NCBI GenBank assembly: GCA_003013855.2 | Contig: ML058508.1 | Location: 992,001-1,056,000 of the forward strand | DNA length: 64,000 bases | Source: Liriodendron chinense | Taxonomy: Eukaryota; Streptophyta; Magnoliopsida; Magnoliales; Magnoliaceae | Direction: 5' to 3' | Shown: in pieces, positions 23,812 through 38,700 of the stretch | How positions within the stretch are numbered: position 1 is the first letter of the stretch | How the letters are laid out: every line of letters begins with the position of its first letter | Notes under the pieces: generated by a model | Databases searched by the model: none | Told to the model about the DNA's origin: nothing | What the model saw: the letters and a program-made list of their open reading frames with translations, nothing else | Translations under genes and position numbers: made by a program

Positions 23812-26697
23812 GAATTCTGCTTGCACAAGCTTCTGTATAAAGGATGTGATGTGTTGATGTATGGAAGGGATTTCTCTGAATTGAAAGAAAACTTTTCCTT
23901 GTTTCTACTACTTTTGCTGTTTATTCTGTTCTAGTTCGGGCTCTAATCAATTCTCTACTTTTGAATTTTTTTCCTCTTTCTGCAATTACGACCTATTTTT
24001 ATGGCAGAAATCACTTATCAGATTTATAGTAATCTATAAATCTGATAAGTGATTTCTGCCATAAAATAAGAAGTGGAGAAGAACGAATTTTACACAAAGT
24101 ACATAATTCAAAGAGGCTTTTAAGGGTCTTCTTCAGAATATTTCTCCTTGCATTCACTTTTTTTTTTTAAAACAAACAGTCTCAACTCTCTTCATACATA
24201 TGGCCCTAGAGGTCTTGTATAGTCAGATCCAAATCATATCGTAAAGATTGGCATCTGAATTTAAAATTCAGAAAGGGAAATAATAACAACTAAGAAGATT
24301 CGAAATCTTAAGACCCTGTTTGGTCGACGCTTAAAAATAAGTTTGTCTCATTTTAGTTAACAGTAATCATGCAGTGATCTCTGATACATAATTACTGTTA
24401 CCAAGAACTTATTATGTATTAAAGATCACGATCTTTTAGGCATACTAAAATGAGATGAGCTCATTTTTAGACATTTTTGAAACAGGGCCTAAAAGATCTT
24501 CCCAAAATTGAAAACTATATGATCCTATTAAAGATTCGCTAAGACACTAATCTCCCAAAGTAGAAAACTACTAATATCCTAATGGCACTTAAGATCCTAT
24601 GCAAAGATGTTTTCAAAAATCTTTACTAGATAAAGACTTCTTACAATCAAGAAAACCACACATCAGATATATATCTCCTTAAACAAGTATAAATGCATCT
24701 CCATTCATGGGGCCCACCGAATGCACCATAGGACTCACAATTTGGTTTTTTGGACCCACATCTTTATTGCACGCTTCTTGCGATCATTTCAACTTGCATC
24801 ATCCCCCTGTCTTTGAAAAGGAGCCTTGTCCTTGAACGGATAGCTAGTATCAATCTATTACTAGCATCTGCCTTTGTCTTGTTCCTTCATAGGTTTCGAC
24901 AGGCTTTGATGTTAGATGCTAATTTGCCTTCACAAACTTCCTTCACTAGTTAGATTGCTAGAGTATGCCAGTTCCTCTTTCGCTTCGTCATGGTTCGTGT
25001 CCTCTATGATGGATTGCATTTCTTCTTTGATAGTAGTAAGGCATTTCATAACGGTAACGGTGGCCGTAACGGCCACCACCGTTGCCTTTACGATACGGGT
25101 CATAACGGCTATTACAGCCCCCATAACATCCATTACGGTCTCTTTTTTATTAAAAGGAAAAAAATTGAAAAACTTGTATTTGCCCCATAACGTTGAAAAA
25201 AAACATACGAGAAACCTATATCTACCTCATAACAAATCATTACAGTGCTGTTATGACCTTTACAAAGGGCATAACGGACCATTAATGTTGGTTATAGGTC
25301 ATTTTTTGCATAACGGCCATTACGACCTAGTAACGTGTAACGGTTTCCACCATTACCTTTACGTAACGGCCTTTACGGCACACCATGGATAGTAGATATT
25401 CTCAAAATAAAAAACTTAAAATGACTTAATGACAAATATGGTCTAATTAAAGATTCCCCAAGACACAAAACTCACAATATAAAAAGCTAGTAATGAGTCT
25501 AATGACCAGTGTTGTCAAAATCCGACGATTTACGATTTGAGTCGAATCTTAAGCAAAATGATTTGAATCCCACCTTTGAATCCCTTTTCATATGAATCCT
25601 ACGATTTTATGATTTGAATCCTACGATTTACGATTCAAATTATACTTATTTTCTTCTATTTTAAGCTTCACTCAACTTTCATTTTATGTTTTTAAATTGG
25701 TGGGGGCTTTAAGAATCATTTAAAAAAAATCGTTAAAAAAAGAATCGTTTAAAAAAGGTAAATCATTTTGTTTTGTTCTTTAATGATATATATTCTCTTC
25801 AATGTTAAATCCTAGAGCTTTTTTTTTTAATGATTTCTTACTTCTTAATTAGTCGAAATACCAAATTGATGTATGACTCATCTGGAATGTTTTTTTGGAT
25901 TGTGGAATGATAGTTAGAAATCAAAATATCTTTTTTCGTTGGTCTACGGAATCAAATGTCGCTTTTCCAATGCCATTCTACATTCACGAAAGGCAACAAG
26001 AATATAAATTATCATGGTGTGCCGTAAAGGTAGCGGTGGCAACCATTACACGTTACGAGGTCGTAAAAGCCGTAATGGCCGTTACAGAAAAAAGACCCAT
26101 TACAACCCGTTACGCCCCCTGTAAAGGCCATAATGGACCGTTATGAGGCCGATATAGGTTTTTTCAGATTTTTTCAATAAAAAAGAGAGACCGTAATGGC
26201 TGTTACGGCCCCATAACAACCATTATGCTTCGTATCGTAAAGGTAATGGTGGTGGTCGTTATGGCCACCGTTACCGTTATAGAATACTTTGTAAATTATT
26301 GAAGGATCCTTGTATGTTTTTTAAGGAAACTTTCTTGAAAGATGAAAAGAAAAGAAAAGATAAGAATAATTTAATTTTTAAATAATACCATGTCATGATA
26401 GTGTTGAAGTTTTTAATTTTTCTGATTTATTTATATTTTTCATTTTTTTAAGAAAATCATAAAAAATCTTATGGTTTACGATATGATTTGCGATTCGATA
26501 ATGATTGAACCGTCCTTGCCTCGTTGGTAGACTCTGCGGAGTTTCAACAAAGGGGTCGCGGGTTTGAAACCCATTAGTGGTGAAATATTCACACTGCTGA
26601 CAGCACCAGTGGGTGCGTTGCATGACTGACTGTGTGGGTGTGTTGCGCTGAATGACTGGGTGGGTGGGTTGCATGACTGACAAAAAAAAAAAAAAGA

Positions 26698-26755
<58 letters not shown>

Positions 26756-29700
26756 AAAAACTCATCGAAAGACGACATTCCCAAATAGTGTTCAGAGTAT
26801 TGGTATCGTTACCCGTATTGATGACTAAGGATATGGAAACATGTATTATTATTATTTTTTGAAGATTATGGAAAACAAGTATTGATATCTTGATATATTG
26901 CCGATACTTAGGGCATGTTTGGATTTGAAGAAAGGGTGGGAAAGGAAATTGTATTTTCTGAGAAACCTTATTTCTAAGAAAGTGTGGTAAAGGAAACACT
27001 ATTTCTCATGTTTGTTTATTGATAATATTTTCTCAAGAAAATTGAGGTCTTTTATCAAATCATATGTTTGGCAAAATAAAATTCTCTTAAGAAATTCTTT
27101 TGGTTGCAACTAGTGCGCCTTTCCTTATTCATTTTACAACTGAAGCTTAAGTTGATCCAAAACTCAGGAAGGCCACCATGTGATCAATGATCAGATCAGC
27201 CTAACTTTGAGAAAATGCACCCATAGAGTGGCAATCTCTTAATCAAGAGCTCCCATCTATTGGACATATGCATGATTAGGAGGCTAAGTTTTAAAAAAGT
27301 ACAATTCTATGGATAGATCTCAGCACAGCTACCATGAGGGATTTGGCACACATTTAAGCAATCCAAGGCATTCATTAGGTGTTGTGCATTGTGATCATGG
27401 ACAAAAATAAAATAAAATCATATTCATTTTTTGATCCGATAGTAGATCACACCAATGTAAGAAAAGATGGATGGTTGTTATCGTGGAACGAAAAAAAATC
27501 CAGTTGTAGATCACCGTCTGAGAAAGATGAATGGTTAGAAAAAGTGTCCAATGGCCCAACTTTAACACGTGTGGCTCACATAGTTTCTTGTGGTGTGGCC
27601 CACCTGGGTGTGGATCTGGCTAATTTTTTGTCGTAGTGCCTAACATTGAGAGTGATCCTACTGGATGGAGTGGATTCGACATAGAGAACATGCTGAGGCC
27701 ATGTGAAACTCAGTTAACGAGAGTTATCCTGCCCCTTAATTTTAGAAAAATTGCTTAAGAGTTAATTTAGGATACATTAGTGACTCCTCCAATATGAAGG
27801 ATATTGGTTAGTGCTAGGAAAAGATTTGTGGGCCTCACCATGATGTATGTGTTTTATCCACGCTGCCCATCCATTTTGTCAGCTCGTTTCAGGGCATGAG
27901 CCAAAAATTGAGGCAGATCAGAATCTCTGGTGGACCGCACCATCGGAACACAACTATGTTTGAACGCCCACCACTAAAAAGTTTCTTGGGCCCAATGCAA
28001 TGTTTAGTTGCCATCCAACTTGTTGATTAGGTCACATAGACCCGTCTCAAGGGAAAAAACAAATATCAGTTTGATCTAAAACTTTTGTGGCCCCCAAAAA
28101 GTTTTTAATGGTGGGCATTCAATCATCATTGTTTTCTATGGTGTGGTCCACCTGAGATTTGGATCTACCTCATTTTTGGGCTCATGCCCTAAAACGGATG
28201 GATGGTGTGGATAAAATACATACATCATGGTGGGCTCACAAAGCTTTTCCAGCACCGACTCGCACCCACTTGGTATGGGAGGGGGGAGCGGATTTGGTGC
28301 GACCCTTATTGTGGGGCCCACCTTGATGTCTGTATTCTACATCCACGCCGTTCATCGCCTCTTTTAGATCATTTTAGGGCATGAACCTAAAAATAAAGAA
28401 TATCCAAATCTCAGGTAGAACATACTATAGGAAACATTGACGATTGAATGCCTACCATTAAAAACTTCCTAAGGCCTACCGTATTATTTCCATAATGTTT
28501 ATTTGCAATCCAACCTATTGATATGGTCACATAAACTTGGATGAAGGTTAAAAATAAATATCAGCTTGATCCAAAATTTTTGTGGCCCATTAATAGTCAA
28601 CCACCACTGTTTCCTATGGTATGGTCCACCTGAAAATTGGATTTGCTTCATTTTTGGGCTCATGCCCTAAAATAATCTGACAAAGTGGATGGATGGTGTG
28701 GATATAGAATACATATATCAAGGTGAGCCCTGCGGTAAGGGTCGCATTATCTTGCGTGAGTTCGATTCCGCACTTAATCCGTTCTCACCGGAGGGGTCAC
28801 TACCGACAACTTGGAGAAAGCGTGGGAAAGGAAACTTCCTTTTCGAAGGGTCTCGGTGGGAAAATAATAAGCTAATTTTGTGGGAAAATAGGCCGCGTGG
28901 GAAATTGAATTTCCCATCCTTTCCTATAGTTTTGGTGTTTACAAATGGCGGAAAGATGGTTTCTCAAGAAACCCTATTTCCTTTCTCACCGTTTCAGTGT
29001 ATCCAAACAGGCCCTTGGGAAAAATATCGCTAACTAAGGGAAACATTGGGAAAAGGATGAAATTTATCGGTGAAACTTCATGAGATGTTAAAAGATACAT
29101 GTTTACTCATTTAGGAATCAAAATATTGAAAAACATTACTTTGCATAATAAGTTTTCATTTTATGGGGGCTTAAACCATGTGTCATCGGAACGAAGAAGT
29201 GCAATTATATCCAAAATGAGTTCATATCTTTCAAATTTCATACAATGCAAGTAATAAAAGATTCGTTCTCGTTTCTCAATTTGAGGGGTAAAAAATGGAG
29301 TAAATTTGGATTTTCCCAAGCAAATCCATGTTAATGTATAGACATTGCAATCCATGCTAACATTTGGAAAAAAAATTGAAGTTTTTGAGAATCATGCATA
29401 GACATTGCAATTCATGCTAACATTTGAAAAAAAAGAAGTTTTTATGGATTTTTTTTGTCGCCTTTGAGTTTTGTTCAGTTTCTGGTTTGAGTTGAGATTT
29501 CTCCCCTAAATTCAAGTTTTGATCTAACAAAAAACTGAAAGGAGTGGTGGAAATCACCTAAGGAACAAAATCTCCCCCCCCAACAGAAACAATGATTTTT
29601 TTTTCTTTCAAAAATTGGGAAATTTTTTTGGGTCCGTTTGGATGAGAGTAAACGGGAGGGATTGTAAGTAAATGAAGGTAAATGGAAGTAAATGACCTTT

Positions 29701-32700
29701 TTGATGTGTTTGGATGGAAGTAAATGGGAGCAAATAAAATCCTACCTCAACGATGAGATTTGAGAGTAAATGAAGGTAAATGCCTTTTTGGGCTCCCTTG
29801 GAGAGTCGCACGGGTAAACAAAGGTGTTGCTTCGCATGCGTCCGCCGTACACGTGGCACGCTGATGATACTTTGAAACAAGCCAATTATCAGCTACCTCA
29901 CTAAAATCACACTAATAGAATGATCCAAACTGTCTAAACGATGACCATTCAAATGGGCGGTTAAAAAATGTTGACAGTTGTGATCCTTATGTTCATGGCC
30001 CACCTAAGGCTCGGACTTTTTTCATTTTGGCTAAAGTATATATTTTAATGGGCTTATTACAATTATTCTGTCAAATATCATATATGTATACTAATTTCAG
30101 ATATTAAAGCTTATTTAGAATGTCACAAATGCCTTCCAATTCCTCCCATTTTCTCCCATTCAAACATAATATTTTGGATTTCAATGCATTTCATTTACTC
30201 CCATCCAAACACAACTTTGTAAGTCATTTACTCGCAATTCATGTACCTCCAATTCCATTTCCTATTTACCTCCATTTACAAGCTCCCAAACGGTCCCTTC
30301 CTGATTTTCTCACAAATTTCTAAAGTACTGCAAAAGTATTCTTGATATCAGCGATGTTATAGCTGGTATCGCCATTACCAGGGAACTTTTATGCTGTCCA
30401 AAGACTAAAATATCACTAGCATCGCCATAAATATAAAAAATATCAGCAATAATTCACATTTTCTTTCATCTACTAAGGTTTTTGGTATCGCTGACCTGAT
30501 GATATTGATAATATCGGCGATATTATTGGGATGTTGCTCCCAAGTACATCCAATTGGCAATAGATAACTCGTCACCTAACTAAGGCACCTTACTTTGCCA
30601 AGGAATCCACGTCCACATTAGCCTCTTTGAGAACAAGGGAGAGAGATTTGCTTGTTTTTTCACAAATAAAACATTTCCTCCATGTTTGCAATTGACCATG
30701 GCCATTTCTAGCCCAACCATTAGCCATACTTGAGTACCCCTCAATGATGAGATGATCGAAATTCCTACCAACTGCAATTTTAATGCCCTAGAGCATAGCA
30801 AGTTAGCAACAACCTCTGCCTAATTGGATTTATTAATTCCAATAGGTCATGAGAAGGAAGAAATCCAAATGCTAGAATTTCTACCATATATAGTGTGAGT
30901 AGCTAGGGGCATTTTTTCACCCACACATTAGATTTTGGAGACTTCTAAAAATTAGATTTTCGAAGGACATGGGAGGGGATTTGAATCAAAGTTAAGACAT
31001 TTAGGTCATTTGGAGGTGTATGGCTGCTTAACAACCAATGCTTGAGATGTTGCCCACTTAGCCCCATAACATGTACATTTTACTCATTCCATAGGGCATT
31101 TATACAACGGATATCACCTTAGATGGGAATCATATATACAAAAAAACTGAGATCTCTTAGATTGTGATATTTTCCCCCCTTTGATCATTTGGCCCTTGAT
31201 AGAGTGGAATGGCAGAAAAGGATTCATGTAGCCGACCCCAATTGGTTGGTATAAGGCTTAGATGATGATGATGATCATTTGACTCTTTTCCTTTGAATCT
31301 CAGTGGTCTTCATAACATCTAAATAATTAGAGGATCGAAATACTTCAATATGAGAGTTATTTTGGATACCCCCACTCGTAGTTAAGACTTAAGACCATCA
31401 TATAGACAGTGTTGGTTAGTAGAAAGGACTCAAATCCAATGGCTAATGTCCTGATGTATCCTCTCAGGTGTCGTACTCTAACAAAGTATGAATAATTCCC
31501 ATATTACAATTGCTCCTCCACTTGTCTCTCCATGATTTGCAAACTGCTTCCCATCTCCACGTGCGTTGACGTGCCATACCCAGTAGCGATCTCTAACTAT
31601 GGCACCATACTCAACTGCACCCTGATTACCTGAGGAGCAACCATCAAAGTTTGATATATCCAGCCACTGGAGAGAACCAAACAGTATTGGTGGATTGGGG
31701 CAGCCAAGGCCAGATTTGGTTGCACTTTTCCAATTGATCAATGCGAAGTCTGCCATGGACCACTCGAAATCCTTACAAAATCTACCACTCCCTTTCCATT
31801 TTATGTCTTTGATGGGGCCACTTCACATGGGCTCAACAGCTTATTTGCTTCCATTTCCTTTGATATTCGTCGTGGTTAGTTAGAGAACTAATGATCTTAT
31901 ATAGATAAAAATTTCACTGGTTCCCAAATTTTTTTTATTGATAAAGAAAGAGAAATGTGTTAAAAAAGAGCTACACAGTTATACCAGTTGCAAGAAAACT
32001 CACCTCTTTGCTTTCCATTTGGTGCTATTGAACGTATGCAATTGGCATAAGTTGGTACATGAAAATGGCCTTCTTGGGTCCCACTTGCATGAGTTCAAAT
32101 GGAAACTGTGAACGTATGCAATTGGTGTAAGTTGGTCCATGGAAGCTTTCTTTTATCATCTCAGTAATTGGGATGCTTGCTTCCTGGTTACAAGTTTTCT
32201 TTTCTCATGTTTTGATGGAGGCACATGATATTGCGGATACTCTGCATAATAGGGGGTGACAAGAGAATGATATTGCAGATACTCTGCATTATAGGGGGTG
32301 ACAAGAAGGCACCTGTTTACATCTTGCTTCTTGTTTCTGTTTTCCTTAATAAAAAGGAATTGGTTATTCATAAAAAAGTAGTGTTCATCTTTGTAGCAAA
32401 AGAGGACTTACATTACCATGTTTTGAATTCTTTGTGCTTCATTGCTTCATCACTTGCTTATCAATAATTTTTTTTCTCGTATCTAGATTAGTGCTTGATA
32501 GAGAAACTGGGAAGCCAAAAGGTTATGGGTTTTGTGAGTATAAGGATGAAGAGACGGCTTTGAGTGCTCGTCGCAATCTCCAGGGTTATGAGATCAACGG
32601 CCGGCAATTGCGTGTTGACTTTGCTGAAAATGATAAAGGTTCCGACAGAAACCGTGAGCAGGTAACAATCAGTCAAGTAGATGTGATCAGGTTAACTTTT

Positions 32701-35700
32701 TAGTTTTCCATTCTTGTCTCTTAATTTCTTGAATGACAATGCAGAAACATGTGTTCTTTTTAGTGTTCTCTGTGATGAGCTTTCTGACTCAGATACAAGT
32801 TTGCGCATGCGAATGTATTTGCCTGTGCACAAGCTGATGCAACTAATTTGCACCAATTATGGTGGAATCATACTGATTGGATAATCCTATTCATCTGAAG
32901 TTCTTGTGGCAAATGCTTTGATGTACAACTCATTTCCACCATTTTATGGTGCAAGTGCAACCATGCCGATTGCACAATCCTACACCTGAAAGGGCATGCA
33001 AGCATATGCAGCAAATGTTCATTGCAGCTGTGCTATTTTATGGTGCACTCAGAGGAAATTTTGCGAGGATTTGATGCAACTCATTTGCATGGTGCAAATC
33101 ATACAGATTAAATGTTCAGATCCATCTGAAAGGTCGCTTGCAAGCAGCTAGGTAAATAAGAATTTTTTTTTTTAAAAACCTCGACTGGATTACCATTCAA
33201 AACCAGAAAAAAGAAGGAAAGAGAAAAAAAGAAATGGACTGGATGGTTGGACCAGTTTGGATCCGAAGCATTGATAAAAGGGGCCGGGCAGTGCTGTCAT
33301 GACAAGGAGTCAATCGACCCGAATATGCGTTGCTTGTGCTGTTGTGACGAGGAGTTGATCGACCCGAATATGCTTTGCTTGTGCTGTTGTGACGAGGAGT
33401 CGATTGACCATCTCTTTATTTATCGTCTGTTTGCTCGAAGGGTGTGGGACTGACCATGTGCTATCCGATTTGGAGGTGCAGTGGGTCATGCCGGGCTCGG
33501 TTTGGGACCTTCTATGGGTGTGACATTGAGGTTATAGTGGGAAGTACGGGAGGGACAAGTGGCTGATGGTTCTGCCAGCTGTGTGGTGGGCCTTATGGGG
33601 CGAAAGGAACAGAAGGCTATTACAGAATTCCTCAAAGTCTCTCAAGGGGGTTGTCGACTCGATCTTTTTGTTAGTTTCGGAATGGAATGTCTATTGTGTT
33701 AACTTACATCACTAAAACATTAAAATCAATTAATGTATTCAATGATTTGTTACATGTTTCATTTTTTAATAAAAATTAGTTAATCTTCTCATTGATTGTA
33801 CTAAAATAATATAAGTAAATCAGTTAGATTGCTCTTTCTTTACCTTTATACTTGATCTTTGCCTATTTTTCATATTATTTAAGTTATCTTTGGTTGAACC
33901 AGATGTCATTAAAATTCATTATTAATCAGACTAATTTGGTGCAAACTATCATGAAATTTCATGATATTAGGTGCAACCAAGCACAACCTTAAGTAAAATG
34001 TGGAAGTAGCGTATAGTGTTAGCTTAAGCCTCAGACTTCAGAAAGGTGAACACTACACTACACTGCTATTTAAAACACTGATATCTATAGGGTATGTAAC
34101 TATGTATAGTATCCTTGGGTTTCAGTGTATACAAGTGGGGTCCATCATCTATGCTTCAATAATCTAGACTATTAGACCTAGCCATCCAATTTTTGGTCCT
34201 TTCTCATATGAAGGTTTAGCATTTTCCTGGAGTGGAGATTTTGTTGCCTGGTCGATCCATGGTGCGGGCATCCAATCATTGATGTGCATCACCGGGCCAT
34301 GGGCCAATCTATAAACTGAAAACCTAAGGATACTGTGTATGTCTCCTTGGATTGACATAATATATTTTCTCATATCTAAATCTGTCTTCCCTGTTTCCAT
34401 TGCAACCATAATATGTCAACTTGTCTGTCAGCCTACTTGTTTTAAAGCTGCCACATCTATGTAGGTAACCATTGTCCTAGTCATCAACAGAAATCATGGA
34501 TGCTCGGTATATTTTGGACAGCATACATTCCTGATTTGTTTCACATGCTATGTTTCTCATATGTTTAGACTGGTAATATATCCTGCAGGGTCGTGGTGGA
34601 CCAGGGTTGACATCAAACATTGGTTAGTATCCGTGTCACTCTGAATGTTGATTTGGTTCGCAGGCCTCCTCTTTCAGTTCTTTCAACTATTTAGACAGGC
34701 TTCTCACAACTTCCTTTGGTATCTATGTGGAGATGCTGCAGATGCTCAGAAGCCATTAGGTGGCCCAGCAATCATTGGTGATCCAGCTCTCCATCAGCCA
34801 ATTGGTCTCCCGTTGGCTGCTACTGCTGCATCTGTCATGGCTGGAGCTTTGGGTGGTCCACAGACTAGTAGCATCTTCTCAAACCTGAATGGTTTTCAAA
34901 GCCAGTCTGGTCTGGGCAATGATCCTTTAACTCATCATCTGTCAAAAATGTCCAGGACCCAGTTGTTTGAGGTCATGTCTGAGATGAAGGTAAGACGTCT
35001 GTGTTCTTCCATCTCAGTGCTCATAAACAGGACCATGTGTAAGCCTCAAATAATATATTATATATGCTATTCCTATTGCAGGCAATGGCCACAAAGAACA
35101 AGGCTCTGGCCCGGCAGCTACTGGTTGCTAGTCCACAGCTGCCCAAAGCTATCTTTCAGGTAATTTATTATTTTGCTCTCGTGTAACTCTATATCCTAAG
35201 ATACTGTTTCTTTGTTTTTCCCCCTGTTTGGTAGGTAAGCTGCAAGGTACTCAATAAGTGACTGTGATAGCTGTTACGGCCCTATAATGGTCGAATTTTT
35301 TATTATTATTGAAAAGACGTATGGTGTATCAGCTCCATATCCGCCCATGTTTTTTTTTCAAATCGGGTGTTATGGCCCCGTATTGTGTAATGGGCACCAT
35401 AGTTACCATTACATAATGGCCATTACAGCTGTAACATAATCGTTTTTAGTGCCATGGTAAGCTGTCTCCGAAGTCCGAACCTGAGAACTCAATGTTGAGG
35501 CGAAGAGCTCCTTCCATTTAGCTATGGGCTTGGACCACAACCTCTTTCTGTCTGTCTTTCTTTCTTTCTTCTTCTTCTTCTTTTAATGTTGCTGAACAAT
35601 ATTCCTTTTTCTACCAATTAAAAAAAGAGCTTTTCAATTAACTGTGCAAATAATGATGCATCCCAGAGGCATTGTGAATCTGTTATCTTCAAATATAGAG

Positions 35701-38700
35701 ATGTAGCTTCTCAGAATTTAAAAGATTGTTTCCAATAAATCAACGACATTTGTTTCTGATTTTGAAACATACTTTACATGCCTGGAAAGAATAAAAATTC
35801 CTTGTCTTTTTTGAAGGCAACAAACCCCCCCCCCCCCCCCCCAAAGAAAATAAATTATAATCCTTCAAAGCATCTATACAAGAGGCCCGTTCTGCTAAAG
35901 AAATCTTTGCCCTATGAAAGATCTCAATCACTGAATTTGATGTAGGGACATGTGATGACCTAACCCTAGATGTATGTATATTCAGATGGAAGATATTCAA
36001 ATAATAAAATTAAGCAACTAATTGTTTTCAATTAGATGGATTAACAAATCTCAACACAGAGATGAGATCCGTCCATCCGGATCATGCCCCTTAGCATAAA
36101 AATTACGTAAAACCGTAAAACAGGGAGGATCTAGGGATATGAGGATATCCCAAATCTAGCATAGACCAGTCCACAGTCAAGTTTGGATCCGGTTTTCATG
36201 ACTAGTCATCCCTCTTTTCCGTTCGTACCAAAAGGGGAAGATTCAGAGAAGAACGAAGGTGATGGAGAAGCAACGAGTTCAAGATGAAAGAAAGCACGGA
36301 TTATGAAAACGGAAGATTCTTACCTTTTCCTACACCTTGAAGAACTAGAAAAGAGGAAAATCTGAAACTGGGGTGGAATCCTCAATACCCGAGGGCTAAT
36401 CCTGAAACACTAGTCTCTTGATAAAAGAGGAAGAAAAACATCCGAATTTTTATTCACTCAATAATAAAAAAAAGGGTTCTCACAATGTAAGCCACACAAA
36501 AAAAAAGTGCACTAAAACACCTGAAAACCAGAAAAAGAACATAAACATGCCTAAAACTAAACCATAGCACTAAAGTGCCTAAAACAAGGAAAAACACAGA
36601 AAAATGCCTAAAGACTAAAACAACGCGCGACAGGGTGTGAAATCTGCCCCATGGTCTTGCGATCATGCTGCTTCTGCGGTCCCATACTCGTAGTGCGTCA
36701 GAAAATGGGCCCGATGGACCCGACGTCTATCAACATCAACTCATCTGCTCCAACACTCAATCTGCGACGTCTCCTCCCTGGTACACTCTAAATGGTGCAC
36801 CACTGATGTCTGCATCAGAATTACTCATATTTTCTAAGTATCTCCTATTCCTTTCCCCCCAAAGGGTCCAAAGACTGACCAACAACACTAATCTCCACGC
36901 AACCTCCTCTTGCTTCCTAAGGCTCACCCCATGCCACGATATAAACAAGTTCACCATTGAGTCCAGCGTCACCCACGACATATTGAAGATCTTGAGAAGG
37001 CTAGACCAAACCATGTGAGCAAATGGACAATGAATAAACAAGTGTTCCACTGATTCAATATTTCCCATGCACATAACGCAGACATTGGGGATTGCAAGTG
37101 CTCTTTTTTGGAGATTGTCAATGGTCAAGACGCTCTTCATCCCAACTAGTCACACGAGTGCCTCGACTTTTGGAGGAGCCCCAAAGTGCCACACAAAATA
37201 TGTTTGCACATGACTACCTTCCTCTAATGGAGAGCGAAGTATCGTATAGAATGAATGAACTGAGAATCGACTCGAGCTATCCTTTCGCCACACCATCCTA
37301 TCCCTCTCCCACAAATGGAGCATATAGGTGGATTCTAGCTAGGAGCATAATGTGGTCTTCAATTTCCTCATCAGATAGATTCTTTCGACAAGGAGGCGAT
37401 GACACAATTGCATCTCCACTTAATGAGTAACACCTTGACCATTATGTCACTATCCACAGGCCACAACAGGACGCACCAATCTTGGAAACGCATACTAGAG
37501 GGGGGTCTCACCCACCCATGCATCCTCTAGAATTGGATTTTCTCCCCACTTCCGAGAGAGAATGATGTAGGACGGCCTAAACTTTCACGCATGTATGAGA
37601 CATAAAATTCAGTGGAATAAATCAAGCAACCTAATTAAACATTCAACAACTATCATCATTGTTATGGAATAAAGTTGGTCGTTGAAGAAGCGTCACTCAA
37701 TAAGAGTCGCGACCAGCTTGCTTAATCGCGAGCCCTCCATTCATACTTCGTCCTAGACCGCCGACCACACCATCCAATCGCGTGCGAGCAGCTTAGCTTG
37801 TGGTCGTCGAAAGGGGTCGCACTTCCGCATGAGAGCAGCTCAGCTCGTGGTCGTCGAAAGGGGTCGCACTTCCGCATGCGAGTAGCTCGGTTCGAGGTTG
37901 TTAAATGAGGTTATCTTCGAGCCCGAACAGTTGCCGCCTTTTAGTACCAGTAGCCTGTACAGATCAACTTTGGCGTCCCTATTCATAACACCGAACATCT
38001 CCATCAAGAGACGTAATCAGCTAGACGTCTAAAGTTGTTAGGCCATCCCTTTACCTAAGGATTAACAAGATAAGCATCTTATCCCCTAAGATCAGCAGTG
38101 ATCTTAACGGCTTGCGCAACAGACTAGATCAATATAAATGGATGGCCTCACAAGATGAACAGGGTACACAACCTCTAAGCCCACATCTTACATTTTACTT
38201 TACTACCATATCCCGTCTAACTTAAGCTTCGGAGGGCCGACGGCTGAACGCCGGCCACCCTTAGTTTTCTCCTTTGACTTTCAGGTTTGGAAGGAAGCTT
38301 GCTTGAAGGAAGGTGAATGCTTTGGAGGAGCCTGTTACCAAATTAGATGTTAACAGATTGGCGCCGTCTGTGGGAACTCTTTCAGGATTAATCGTTCTCG
38401 TCGCTGATCCTTATCTCCCACTATGCCTCCTAAAAAGATGATTCATCCTCCACTTCAAGGCAGATGTTACCTCCGCCTAACATCCCTGAACCAGCGTTTA
38501 ATCTCCCTCAGACTGCTTCGACGAGCATTCCCCCGATAGAATTCAACCTGTCGTCACAGAATCCATTTCACGATGGACTTGACGGTCACGATGACATTAT
38601 GCGTTTTGTCGGAGACATGCTCCTCACCCTCAAAGCTGGGCTTCAAACCTTATCCAATCGGTTTGATCAGCATTTTCCCGAACCGCATCAACCTCCGGAA

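Larger units (their letters stand above)
26908..29029. mobile_element. Possible larger TIR element with nested MITEs
   Basis: AGGGCATGTTTGGAT near 26909 is mirrored by ATCCAAACAGGCCCT near 29015-29029. Similar purine-rich subterminal sequence (GAAAGGG.GGGAAAGGAAA) lies near each end. It encloses two further palindromic elements. No transposase ORF is visible. It may instead be two unrelated MITEs with similar ends. Confidence 0.35.
23756..32486 (+). other. CSTF64 intron 2, transposon-rich
   Basis: 8731 nt. Besides the features listed separately it holds a ~33-base C run at 23777-23809 and AT-rich DNA with no gene at 24500-25040, 26290-26500, 27070-27800, 30300-31200 and 31760-32480. A near-perfect 47-bp tandem duplication lies at ~32222-32312 (GATACTCTGCAT.ATAGGGGG units). 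Confidence 0.8.

Noticed and set aside
24001..24062. microRNA precursor
   Set aside because: The arms are perfectly complementary with a 4-nt loop, unlike plant pre-miRNAs, and no target or conservation evidence is available; kept only as an unexplained hairpin.
26511..26580. Functional tRNA gene
   Set aside because: A- and B-box-like motifs are present, but acceptor and anticodon stems do not pair and a SINE-like body and tail follow.
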